Shown: positions 1-10,150 of the stretch, piece by piece | Position numbering within the stretch: position 1 is the first letter of the stretch | How the letters are laid out: every line of letters begins with the position of its first letter | The notes under the pieces: generated by a model | Database searches by the model: none | What the model saw: the letters and a program-made list of their open reading frames with translations, nothing else | What the model was told of the DNA's origin: nothing | Position numbers and translations under genes: made by a program | Assembly: GCA_947172415.1 (NCBI GenBank) | Contig: OX359192.1 | Span: 5,582,501-5,646,500, forward strand | DNA from: Chondrosia reniformis | Taxonomy: Eukaryota; Porifera; Demospongiae; Chondrillida; Chondrillidae | DNA length: 64,000 nt | Reading direction: 5' to 3'

Positions 1-1558
1 GTCTTTATGGCCATGTTTATCATGTTATTGTACCATCTACGGAGGGGAAAAGGTAGTTCAACCAGCCAATACCATTTAATTAGCTGTATTCTAATGTGAG
101 CTCACTATGTCCTTGCATCCATAGCTGGCATGAGGTTGTCTTATGAGGCCATTCAGTACCCAATGAAGGTGATGCATTTGCTAATGTTCTTGGAGATTCT
201 GCATGCCGTAACTGGAATTGTTAAAAGCAATTTGTTTTCATCTATTATTCAAGTACGTCTGGGTTTTAGTATCTAAATGGTTGTGGTTTAAGAGTACCTC
301 TCTGTGTAGATATGTGGACGCAATATGATGCTGTTCATGATAGTGTCTCCAGTGGAGCAACTTCACCAGCACCTGGTAGTGTTTACCTTGTTCTTTGCGT
401 GGACAGCAGTTGAGACCATCAGGTACGTATAATTACATGCGTCATTTCATATCCAGGTTTTCTCTTAGGGAGGGAGGTGGGGGCTTTCTCCGGAAGACCT
501 GGCTAATAGTACTGTATACATAATACCACAGCCTCCTCATCCTCATGTTGATTCACTTAGAGCATCACTCAAGTGCTACGTTTCACAACTAGTTATAGAT
601 TTCCTTTCCATATACCTTATCTCCCATGTGTGTGTGTATACATCTGGTTTTCTGCCGTGTCAGGTATCCATACTATGCCTTGTCTGCCCTCGATGTGGAG
701 TTAGGCATGGTCACTTGGCTCCGCTACACAGTCTGGATGGTTCTCTATCCAATGGGTGGTCTCTCAGAAGGTAAGGTTCACCAAGAGCTTCCCTTCGACT
801 GTGAATGCACTTCTACTTCCTGTTTTACAGTTCACTGTGAATGCACTACTACTTCCTGTTTTACAGTTCACTGTGAATGCACTTCTACTTCCTGTTTTAC
901 AGTTCACTGTGAATACACTTCTACTTCCTGTTTTACAGTTCACTGTGAATGCACTTCTACTTCCTGTTTTACAGTTCACTGTGAATGCACTACTACTTCC
1001 TGTTTTACAGTTCACTGTGAATGCACTTCTACTTCCTGTTTTACAGTTCACTGTGAATGCACTACTACTTCCTGTTTTACAGTTCACTGTGAATGCACTT
1101 CTACTTCCTGTTTTACAGTTCACTGTGAATACACTTCTACTTCCTGTTTTACAGTTCACTGTGAATGCACTTCTACTTCCTGTTTTACAGTTCACTGTGA
1201 ATACACTTCTACTTCCTGTTTTACAGTTCACTGTGAATGCACTTCTACTTCCTGTTTTACAGTTCACTGTGAATGCACTTCTACTTCCTGTTTTACAGTT
1301 CACTGTGAATGCACTTCTACTTCCTGTTTTACAGTTCACTGTGAATGCACTTCTACTTCCTGTTTTACAGTTGGCTGTGTTTGGTTGGCACTACCGCACA
1401 TAAAGGAACAAGGATTATTCTCATTTCAACTTCCAAATGAATTCAATTTTTCATTTGACCTCGCCACCTTCCTTCAAGTATACCTCTTTATGGTCCCGTG
1501 TGGTAAGTTGATACTATTAAGGTTATATGTGTCAGCTGACCTCATGCACCACCTCTGA
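1..1558 (+). CDS. HACD: 3-hydroxyacyl-CoA dehydratase (HACD/PTPLA/Phs1 family), 5'-partial
   Basis: This family dehydrates 3-hydroxyacyl-CoA in very-long-chain fatty acid elongation, as a multi-pass ER membrane protein. Exons read as 1-52, 125-252, 310-422, 664-770, 1371-1502 and 1536-1558, 185 codons in phase including the stop. The N-terminus lies outside the window. Family landmarks are FLEILHAVTG in exon 2, FFAWTAVETIRYPYYALSAL across exons 3-4, and LPNEFNFSFD in exon 5. The catalytic Tyr and Glu of Phs1, seven residues apart, are both present in YPMGGLSE (codons 746-748 and 767-769). The C-terminus after the last intron is short and lacks the usual basic tail, so the final exon is less certain. 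Intron 4 (771-1370, 600 bp) is almost entirely a minisatellite. Introns 4 and 5 are multiples of three and stop-free, so retaining either one would keep the frame open. Confidence 0.88.
795..1370 (+). repeat. 36-bp minisatellite, 16 units, filling HACD intron 4
   Basis: Sixteen near-identical 36-bp units differ mainly at two positions (C/T and T/A changes in the middle). Every unit ends in cttcctgttttacag, a pyrimidine tract plus AG that looks like a 3' splice site. The last unit supplies the acceptor that joins exon 4 to exon 5. Because 36 is a multiple of three and the unit has no stop in the gene frame, using an upstream acceptor would insert a multiple of 12 residues in frame. Normal use of the last acceptor is inferred from homology across the junction. 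Confidence 0.95.
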
Positions 1559-1729
1559 ATGCCAGCACAAGTCTGTAGTGCAGCCAGCCTCCATGTACAC
1601 CCTTTAGTTGTTCTGGTTCTTGACACTTTTAATTGTGTTAATGAAATTGTTGTCACTCTTGTAAGTGATGGAAAAATTTGTTATTCTAAAGTTTTAAAGA
1701 GAAGTTGAGTGACTGTTTCCAGCAGTTTT

Positions 1730-2404
1730 ATGATGTCCCTAGGGAGTGGTAAATCTAAGTCAGATGATTCCTATATTGCTCTGATTGCCAAGGCTATCCT
1801 GAAATCTGATAATAATCGCTGCACTTTAAAGGATATTTACAGTTATATCAGTAGCAATCATTTTGACTTTACTGAAAAGTGTGCCCCAAGCTGGAAGAAC
1901 AGTGTTCGACATAATCTCTCTCTGAATGAGTGTTTTATAAAGACTGGACGTTGTGAGAGTGGCAAGGGCAACTACTGGTCTATACATCCCGCTAATTTGA
2001 TGGATTTTGCTCGATCTGATTTCAGAAGGAGAAGGGCAAGGGCCCAGATAAGGCTCTCTTCCACCAACAGAATGATACCTGGAACCTTTGTAGTTTCCCT
2101 TCCTTCACAAGTCTACTCCTCTCTCCCCACACCTCTCCACTTAACAGTAACAGAATCGGTATCCCAACATACCAGCCTAGTGGGGTGCTGCAGTAAGGAA
2201 CTGGTTAATGAATCAGATGAACCACAAGAGATTAATGATAGTGGAGATGAGTTGGATGTTAAGCGTGATGACAGTGGGGAGGAAAATGGTGGAGTAACCT
2301 ACGTTGGAAGTGAAGTGTTTAACAATCTAACTACTAAACTGTCTGATCATAAACTAGAGAGACGCAACGTTATTCTCTTCTCAATTGTTAATATCCTCAA
2401 GTAG
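1730..2404 (+). CDS. forkhead-box transcription factor, FoxQ2-like
   Basis: An intronless ORF of 224 residues whose N-terminal half (about residues 11-110) is a forkhead winged-helix DNA-binding domain. Helix 1 is SYIALIAKAIL, the recognition helix is WKNSVRHNLSLNECF, and the wing has GKGNYWSIHPAN followed by DFRRRRARAQIR. The IHPAN plus DFRRRRAR ending resembles FoxQ2 more than other Fox classes, but the class call is from memory. The usual KPPYSYI start is KSDDSYI here, which is unusual. The C-terminal half is acidic and Ser-rich with no recognised domain. I chose the ATG at 1730; an AG after a pyrimidine run just upstream could be the end of a 5' UTR intron. It begins about 170 bp after the HACD stop. 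Confidence 0.85.
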   Translation: MMSLGSGKSKSDDSYIALIAKAILKSDNNRCTLKDIYSYISSNHFDFTEKCAPSWKNSVRHNLSLNECFIKTGRCESGKGNYWSIHPANLMDFARSDFRRRRARAQIRLSSTNRMIPGTFVVSLPSQVYSSLPTPLHLTVTESVSQHTSLVGCCSKELVNESDEPQEINDSGDELDVKRDDSGEENGGVTYVGSEVFNNLTTKLSDHKLERRNVILFSIVNILK

Positions 2405-2866
2405 CAAGTAAATGTTTTAAAAACCAGCCATTTTTATAAGCCATGTGACATGAGGTAATCCTATGTTTTTGGTAATTTTTAGGTGTCATATGGAACATGA
2501 TATATTTGTCCAATCAAAGAAAAAAGAAGTTATCAAAGCTTAAGGAAGATTAAATAGGCGGACAGTAGAATATGAACACTTACTTATGTAGTTACTGTTT
2601 CAACTATCTAACCTAGTGTAGCAATTATACATTATATAGTACAGCCTGTTCTGTATATTACAATATATTCTTAGTCTGTCATCTGTCCAAGCTAGTTGGT
2701 TTAAGCAAGCAAGCATGCTGATTGCGTGATGCTTGTATAATATATACATGTACTCAGTAATGTTGGTATATATAATCCCCACAATGCAAAAATTAATTAA
2801 AATTAAAATTAAAAACTAGTTAATTGGGCTGGGCTACGGGAAATTCCCATATTTACAGTAGAGAAA

Positions 2867-4568
2867 ATGGCTGACCAGTTAGGAATGCGATCAGTGTCTC
2901 GAGAAAGAACCGTCTACCCTGTGCCTATAAAAGCAGCTATACTTGACGATCTTTGCAGGTTAAATATAAAATAAAGAATAGCCTTTTCTTTGTTTATCGA
3001 TTTCCCCTTTCTGTTGTATGTTGTTACAGTCGCTTTCTAATCAATATCGACCCAAAAGAGAAGAGTGATCCGATAAAATTGTGTTATCACATTGAGCTAG
3101 CACACTGGTTCTATTTAGACTTCATGAGACCGGAAGACAGTGCCCTTCCAGGATGCAGCATGAAGGAATTCATAGCCACAGGTATGAGCACATGATAGTC
3201 ACGTGATCTGTGTTAGATCCTATTTTCCATGTAGTGTTTAAGCATGTACCTTCACTGTCTATCACTGGGCTATCGGTGCATCGCATGATGGAGGAGTACA
3301 AGACATCCAAGAATCGCAGGCCAGTATGTGGTGGAATTATTTTGGATCAATCACTGGAAAAGGTTTATGTCTAAATTTTCTGTCCAATATTAAAGTTTTA
3401 ATTTCTGTTTTGGAATAACTTAGTGCTTGCTTGTTCAAGGGTATGTATCAACTAGTTCTTGGGGATTTCCCAAGGGAAAGCAGGAGGATGGCGAGAAGGA
3501 CATTGATGCAGCCATTAGAGAGGTATTGCTACACATATTGTAGATAACTAGAGAATAGTGTCCTTTGAGGTAGAATAGTATCTTATGAACAGTTCGTAAC
3601 AGAAGCTATGTCTCTAAGTTGCTGTTAAAGCACTTGATCACTATGTTGTACCATTTAAACTTTTCAAGGTATATGAGGAGATTGGCTTGGATGTACGGAA
3701 TAAGATTAACAAAGACTGGTTTATTGAGAGAACAGTTCTTGGTCGCTCCAACAAAATGTACATAATTCCTCATATTCCAGAAGAGACTGTGTTCACCACA
3801 AGAACCAGGAAAGAGATTGGTGTATGTTGTTAAGGTGTATGACCAAGTGTTTACTACTGCAAGATGGAGCTATTAAAAGATACTTAAATCTCTCTTAGAA
3901 AATAGAATGGTTTGATATATCAAGTTTACCTCAACACAGTAAAGATAATACCTCTAGAGCTAAGTTGGGGAAAACACCTAATCACTTTTACCTAGTATTT
4001 CCTTTTATCAAGTAAGCAAACATTTGACTGACCTTGTACGTAATTACTAAAAAGACAATCCTTGTAGGCCACTTCGCGACTGGATTGCGAAGAATAACAG
4101 TAGCAGATCCAAGACGCTAACCAGTAGAACAAGTTATTCAGTGTCACCCAAGAGGACAGCTAAAAGACGATCTGCTACCAAACCCATTTCAGCCACACCC
4201 CCAGGACAAGAGTTAGTCCCTGTTGTTAAGCAGCTATTTGCAGCCTCACAAGGCTCCCCAAAGAAGCAGCAATCCTCAACACCAAGGAGAAGTAAATCTG
4301 GAGACACAAGGAAGCAACTACCCAAAGGCCATCACCCTTCTAGGGTTGTTTCAGCCTCACCTCTGCTTCCTCATAGAGTGCATACTGATGACAATGTCTC
4401 CAGTGCTGTTACCAGTGAAAAGGGTAAGTGTATGTACATGCATGACTAACTTTGGCACTTTTGTACCAAATGGTTTGTTCTGTAGGCTTTCTATCAACAT
4501 TCTCTTTTCAAGCACCTGCTTTTAAGGACTTTAAATTTAATAGAAATGCCATTTCTATGAGTATGTAA
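2867..4568 (+). CDS. DCP2: mRNA-decapping enzyme 2 (Nudix hydrolase)
   Basis: DCP2 removes the m7G cap from mRNA in 5'-to-3' decay, with DCP1, in cytoplasm and P-bodies. Eight exons (2867-2958, 3030-3181, 3235-3362, 3424-3522, 3669-3821, 3899-4011, 4068-4423, 4486-4568) give 391 residues in phase. The N-terminal Box A region includes [19 protein letters not shown] and [11 protein letters not shown]. The Nudix fold starts near residue 115. The Nudix box is complete at residues 142-163: Gly142, Glu148, Arg156-Glu157, Glu160-Glu161, Gly163. Box B-like RDWIAKNN follows the catalytic domain. The tail is basic and Ser/Pro-rich and ends with PAFKDFKFN, resembling the short C-terminal FxF motif of animal DCP2. 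It is shorter than human DCP2 (about 420 residues). Confidence 0.95.
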
Positions 4569-4712
4569 TCCTAAATAACATTAAAAGCATTTTTACTCTG
4601 TTTTCTGTCGAGTACATTCTTGCAATTATCACGTGTAAGTTGATGAGTGTTAGCACTTAAAGCTCTACCTAGATACAAAACAAGTCAATCCGCTGTGTTA
4701 AACAGAAGAGAA

Positions 4713-5603
4713 ATGGCATCCTCAAATGCTTATGAAGATACTTTACAGATGCCTTTAAGTACCAACCTTTCTAGCTTTGGTTTCAGTGAACAGGAACTGG
4801 TCCAGCTTACCTCTCTCATGGGTGACTTTAATCCAGGACAATTGGCCAATGTAATCTGGGATGCTCTTCAAGGAGTTGGCTTTGATGATGTAAGAAAAGG
4901 ACTTGGAGTGTTCTTTGAAAGCGAAAACAGTCAATGCTCGCCCACAGTCCTCTACTGGGATAGTATTGGAGCAATGAAGCTACCTAAAAAGGCATTTCTT
5001 CAAATCTTAGAGTTAATAGCCATCCATACTCTAACAAATAGTAGCAGGCAAATGGGAGCTACCCAAAATGAGTTACTCCAACCTCGGTGTGAGGAGGGCC
5101 AAGCTGAAATAGAGGCTGGGAGGAGACGACTGATTTTAGCTTTAAAGGGTCTGCAGGAGAAGATAGCAACATTTAAAGAAGAAACGTCGTTAAATCAGCG
5201 ACATTTCCGAGAGGGTGGCTTTATTGATGGCGAGGATGAGTTTGCCGTGCTACAACAGACCCAGTGCCGCTGGGAGCACGGAATGGAACAAAGCAGCCCG
5301 ACCTTCGTGAGGAGCAGAAGAGGGTCTCTGGACAGTTTGAAGGTACGAAAAGGCGTCGAGAGCGTACTGGACGGGAGACCATTACCAAAAACTTTAATCA
5401 GAAAACCTCTCAACGAAAGAATACTCGCGAAAATCAAAGCTCTAAATGTAATCAATGCACCTCAAAAGGGAAGGAGCTCGAGGCGCGCATCCGAACCAGT
5501 TCGTGACAAGACTTTGTCAACAGTTAGCGAAGAGACCACGCTCTCAACTATCGAAGATGAGGACGATGAAGTGTTCGTACCACAAAGACACAGCATCAGC
5601 TGA
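4713..5603 (+). CDS. uncharacterised 296-residue protein
   Basis: A long single-exon reading frame between DCP2 and ULK3 on the same strand, 144 bp after DCP2 and 100 bp before ULK3. I recognise no domain. The N-terminal half looks helical and globular (ELVQLTSLMGDFNPGQLANV, then FLQILELIAIHTL). A charged, probably coiled segment follows near residues 130-175. The C-terminal third is basic and holds two RRxS basophilic kinase motifs (RSRRGSLDS and SSRRASEP), then an acidic stretch. The start is the first ATG giving MASSNAYED; upstream frame without ATG remains open. Context and length make it a likely real gene, but function is unknown. Confidence 0.7.
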   Translation: MASSNAYEDTLQMPLSTNLSSFGFSEQELVQLTSLMGDFNPGQLANVIWDALQGVGFDDVRKGLGVFFESENSQCSPTVLYWDSIGAMKLPKKAFLQILELIAIHTLTNSSRQMGATQNELLQPRCEEGQAEIEAGRRRLILALKGLQEKIATFKEETSLNQRHFREGGFIDGEDEFAVLQQTQCRWEHGMEQSSPTFVRSRRGSLDSLKVRKGVESVLDGRPLPKTLIRKPLNERILAKIKALNVINAPQKGRSSRRASEPVRDKTLSTVSEETTLSTIEDEDDEVFVPQRHSIS

Positions 5604-5703
5604 GCACGTGCATGTCCTAAGACATTCATTGCAATTGTGATATGTGTACAGTATATTTACTTTATTATAAAAAGGTAATTCCCCTCCGCACATTAATTAA
5701 ACA

Positions 5704-8573
5704 ATGGCCGCTGCGACTGCTCATTCGAGTCGTCCAACCGTTCAGGGGTATGTCTTACAGGAAAGATTAGGATCTGGATCCTTCGCCAACGTATTCAAAG
5801 CGAAGATGAAGGTAATTATAAGTTCAAGGCAACTAAGGCCCCTGGTGTTGTCACTTTGAGTAGTATCGATGCCGTGGGCTCATTATTTACTGATTGACAA
5901 GTTTGGCTTCTTGTGTAAATCTGGTAGGTTGTGCCGTATGAAGTGGTCGCTATAAAGTGTATCTCTATAAAAAGGCTAAAGAGAAAGGAATCAAAAGATA
6001 ACTTGATTACGGAAATAAAGTTGATGAAAGAATTGAAGCATCGTCACATAGTGAAACTGATAGACTTTGAGGTACAGTACCTGTGGATAATGTGTATTCG
6101 ATATACCTCCTTATTTCTCCACTCCCAGTGGGATAAAAACTATATTTATTTAATTATGGAGTACTGTGAAGGCGGAGATTTGTTTCATTTCATAAGAAGA
6201 AGGGAACACTTACCAGAAGATATTGCTAGAAAATTTCTACAGCAACTGGGTAAGATTAAGCCATCGTCTCAGTGCCTCACTTAAATAAATAGCGTCTATG
6301 TTCAGGTCCTATATGAAAAGCTATAATTTATAGATAACTACAGCTCTCCTAAGAACAAATGTAGTTATTGTTTTCCATTGCAATTGTTTTATTAGAAGTA
6401 AGAGAAGAGTCGTGTCCATGTATTTGTCTTGTGCGTTCATCAATCACCAGTGAATGACTTTAATAGTGATTATTGAAGATATGATATTCTACTAGCTGTA
6501 GCACTGAAGTATTTGCATGATAGGGGAATAGCTCATTTGGATTTAAAACCACAGAATCTGCTGCTTACTAATCTGGATAACCCAATATTAAAGATTTCTG
6601 GTGAGCAGTGCTTTGTCACGTGACTTATTTGTATCACATGACTTATTTGTATCACATGACCTGACTCATCATTTCCTGATTGGATAGACTTTGGTGTGTC
6701 CCAGTATTTGGATGATGGCCAAGTTTCTCAATCCATTAGGGGATCCCCCTTGTATATGGTTAGTACAAAAGAGGTGATGACCACTAACAGTTTCATCGGC
6801 CCATTTCTGTTAACAGGCTCCTGAGGTCCTTTTGTGCCAGAAGTATGATTCTCGAGTTGATCTCTGGTCCACTGGAATTATTCTCTATGGTATCTCCCAC
6901 TACACATTTGATTTATCAGCTCGTAAAGTTTTATTCCTTTTTCTCTTCCTGTAAGAGTTATTGTATGGGAAAGCTCCTTATACTTCAAGTAATTTTGAAG
7001 AATTGTTTGCAAAAGCAGCTGACAGCAGGCCAATTGATGTAAGAGTTATACTACAAATATGTTTGCACTGTGAACCTCTAGTCAGTTGTAAGCATTTGCA
7101 GTTTCCTGCAGAACCAGAGCTTTCAGAGGGCTGTAAAGATCTCCTGAAAAGACTGTTAGAGAAGAATGTTAAGAACAGGCTTACATTTGATGGATTCTTT
7201 TCACACCCCTTTGTTGACCTTGATCATGCTCCTTCACACGAGAGCCTGGAAAGATCTGTAAGCTAAGCTCAACGCTCAACATTTGTTCATATCTTTTATC
7301 TCTTGGGTTTATCAATGATTATAGACTAGATTCCTCAAGGAGGCAGTTGCTCTTGATGCTCAAGGAAAGGTTGGTCCTGCTTTGGATAAATATCAGAATG
7401 GACTGGAACACTTGCTGTTGACTATACACTGTAAGTCAAAGTAGGACATCGTTGAACATGGAAGGGTATATATATTTAATTCACTGATATATAGATGAGG
7501 ATGACCCTGCAATCAGAGTCCATCTTACTAGAGAGGTATTTTGTTAGCTCATACATTGACATTAGATTTTTGAGATATTTCTTGTAACTTTAGCTGGAAA
7601 ACTATATGGAGAGGGCTGAGGTGCTTAAAGGTACCCTAAAGTCCAAAAAATTACAACAATTGGCCCAGGAAGGGAAAATTGGTAAATGTAGCCAAGTAGT
7701 TTGTTATAGTTCAAAAATACAAACACTATAATGTGATGCTACTATACAACATCTAGCTGAGTTGTGGTCCACAAGGATAGCATTAAAGACAGCTCTTGGC
7801 TTAATCAGGAGTGCAGAGAAATGTGAAGCATCTCAGGACTACGAAGGAGCACTAAAACACTACATAAGTGCTATTGATGTGATTATGGGAACCATTGAAG
7901 GTTTGTACATTACGTACGTACGTATGTACTGTAGGGATATGAAGATATGTTTTTTTCAGAAGTAGTCCTTTAATATAGAAGAGGTGCTTTCTGCACCTCA
8001 GTCTTTGATATTATTACTAGCTAAAAGGCAGCTATTGTGCTTGTGCATCAATTGGCAATTCTATCCTCTATTTGATACAGGGAAGTAGTGTTTTTAATAG
8101 ATAAACCCTATTAAATTCCTGCCTACGTACATGCCTAACTGTCTCTTCCCGTTTACATGATAATAACTCTTACATGTAATGAAGAGAGATTGACTGACTA
8201 ATTGTTATTTCAACTTGTAGAAGAAGACATAGCAGAAAACAAGGCACTTTTAAAGTCAAAGGTAAGGAGAAGAACTGCTTGCAGCCTCTCTTCATCTTGT
8301 TGTGTACACTGATTACTGTTGGTGATCTTTCAGGTTACTGTACTATTATCACGGGCAGAGGAATTGAAAGTGATCAATAAAGTAAATCTAAATACCCTCA
8401 CTCACCCCAATGTGTTATTAAATTATTTTACATGCATGAACTTCTCAGAGTGCTATTCCGAAATTAAAAGCAAAGAATAAACTGGAAGGCAAACCCAGTA
8501 AGATAAAAATTATGATGATGTAGTATAATATATATTATCCATTTCTGTTCCTACAGAATGCAAAATTCAATGA
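5704..8573 (+). CDS. ULK3: serine/threonine kinase ULK3 with two MIT domains
   Basis: ULK3 belongs to the unc-51-like kinases, linked in animals to autophagy, Hedgehog/GLI regulation and the ESCRT-III abscission checkpoint. Sixteen exons sum to 463 codons (462 residues, close to human ULK3): 5704-5811, 5928-6071, 6129-6249, 6502-6600, 6688-6758, 6817-6889, 6956-7038, 7102-7257, 7325-7430, 7495-7535, 7594-7681, 7757-7900, 8221-8261, 8334-8381, 8449-8497, 8557-8573. The kinase domain shows the glycine loop [13 protein letters not shown] lysine, catalytic loop AHLDLKPQN (HLD instead of HRD, as in other ULK3), DFG, and GSPLYMAPEV. Two MIT-type helical repeats follow, one starting [13 protein letters not shown] and the second near [18 protein letters not shown]. 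These repeats separate it from ULK1/2. Confidence 0.95.
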
Positions 8574-8929
8574 TTTCCTCAATATTTAATGACAGAGTTG
8601 TAATATTTTGTATGTACACAAGGCAGTACTAACAGCAACAGTTTTATCATTTAAATTACCTGGTAATTTAATTGAACACCCAATTGTGAGGAAAAGTTGA
8701 ATAAAATTTAAACAACTACAATAAGCCTACATTATTATCTTAATTTTAAAATTTTGGAATATATATACCGCATTATAAATACTCTTGTACCCCATTACCA
8801 TGGCAACGGACAGTATCAGTAGGGGTAATAAATCCCATGCAAGGAGAGTAATATCAACAGGAAGTTGTGGCTTTCAATTAGAACACAACACTGCATAATA
8901 GAAATACACTAGTACAGCAAGGAAAAAGG
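8574..8929. other. AT-rich intergenic DNA after ULK3
   Basis: No gene is seen. It should hold the ULK3 3' UTR and the 3' UTR of the minus-strand ORF at 8930-9124. The stretch 8794-8807 reads attaccatggcaac, close to the palindromic RFX X-box on the opposite strand (GTTGCCATGGTAAT); whether it functions is unknown. Confidence 0.6.
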
Positions 8930-9124
8930 TCATTCAAATAGTGAAAACAGCAGTTTGTTGTTCTGCTTCTCAGCTAGGTAGGATAAGTCTTCCGCGGATG
9001 CGTGCCCGAAACGCTTGCTAGGGGATACGGCCGCAGTTGCTGATGGTAAGTATCTATACGTAATAGCTGGGTTCTTAACGAGCTTCAAACGCTTCCTTCT
9101 TGGTTCGCTATTCTCCTTGTCCAT
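8930..9124 (-). CDS. small basic protein with KEN box (64 residues), possible
   Basis: A short intact minus-strand ORF with a KEN motif at residues 3-5 (MDKENSEP), a cluster PRRKRLKL that reads as a nuclear localisation signal, and an SPSKR cyclin-dependent-kinase-like site. The second half (KRFGHASAEDLSYLAEKQN) faintly resembles the start of KIAA1958/ZMYM-type tyrosine-recombinase-like proteins, which suggests a truncated first exon is possible. A perfect E2F-like TTTCCCGC abuts the ATG and a near X-box lies about 40 bp upstream. These features together hint at a cell-cycle gene, but the ORF is short and could be chance. Confidence 0.4.
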   Translation of the reverse strand: MDKENSEPRRKRLKLVKNPAITYRYLPSATAAVSPSKRFGHASAEDLSYLAEKQNNKLLFSLFE

Positions 9125-9132
9125 TTTCCCGC
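9125..9132 (-). promoter_or_regulatory. E2F-like site next to a start codon
   Basis: TTTCCCGC on the plus strand (gcgggaaa on the coding strand) lies directly upstream of the ATG of the 64-codon ORF. It matches the E2F consensus TTTSSCGC by eye. A second candidate site, gctgccatggcaaa at 9161-9174, resembles an RFX X-box palindrome. Neither has functional support. Confidence 0.3.
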
Positions 9133-9186
9133 TAAATAAAATTATAACGCAAGGTGTCCTGCTGCCATGGCAAAGGGGTACAAATT

Positions 9187-9297
9187 AGTTATAACCCGCT
9201 ACCTCGGGCTTCCGGCAAAATACAATTACTCGGCCTCGGCTTCGCCTCGGCCTCGTATTGTATTTTGCCTGCAGCCCTCGGAAGTGGGTTATAACTA
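9187..9297. repeat. imperfect GC-rich foldback (inverted repeat)
   Basis: Both ends carry agttataaccc and, inward, caaaatacaat, followed by CG-rich arms (cggcctcggc against its complement). The two halves of about 55 bp pair imperfectly into one long hairpin. Its base composition differs sharply from the AT-rich surroundings. It looks like a small MITE-type or foldback element, but no clear target-site duplication was found. Confidence 0.75.
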
Positions 9298-10150
9298 CTA
9301 CTTGCATTACACATAGTACAGCATCATTACGTATTGCATGGCGTTGTATGCGTGCGTGTCTTAAGATCTCATTTGTGAGAGGTTCAACTATATAAACTTC
9401 TATACCACAGCAAGGAACATGTATGTAAAAGCACTTTGGTATATACAAGTAAACGTTTTTCGACCATCCTTACTATATAATTATACATTGCACCATTTTA
9501 CATATTATATATACAGTGCAAGTTACAATATACTAAGGTAATCTAAATAAATAATATAATATAATTAAATAATTCATATGGCTCCAAGAAAGGACCTAGA
9601 AACAAAATGGGCATATCGTCATAAAGTTTAGGGTATAAAACTCATTTTAAATTAAGGGATTTTTTATTTAGGCTTCCATTTGTTAGAAAACGGAGGACAA
9701 AGTCTGCATATAAAAGGCCATAGGACTATAGAAAACCTATGGGAAATTTATATTCAAACCATATGTTATATTTATAAAAAAATTAATTTGTCAGATAACT
9801 GTGAAACCAACATATATCATGGTACATATATCATGTGTATAGCAAACGTTTGGCGAAGTTTTGCTTAATTAAATGAGCAAAATAATCAAGATATAATGAA
9901 AAATTCAAGGTTACGATTGCGCAATCTGGTGATGTATTATGTTTTTCTAGTGCGTCACCAACACCTCTCGTATGTCGTGTAGTACTTATATATATATATA
10001 TAGTAAAGTGCTTATACATATAAGTAAGTCATATGAATGGTCCCTTTTGGATGGTTATTTGTTTAAATCTGTCACTTTAATTCCTCTAGTGTCATAATTT
10101 ATTCACGTTTATGCAAGATTCTGTTTCCATTCAGTTTATTTTTCTGTTAG
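9298..10150. other. AT-rich DNA without a supported gene
   Basis: Only short frames are present. I searched by eye on the plus strand for the upstream exons of the USE1-like exon at 10151 and found none I could support. Confidence 0.5.

Noticed and set aside
626..1558. A 310-codon frame through the HACD exons and the 36-bp repeats, and other long frames on both strands over the repeats
   Set aside because: The repeat unit is a multiple of three and lacks stops in several frames, so long frames arise automatically. Homology supports splicing of the repeats out; I keep in-frame retention only as a finding.
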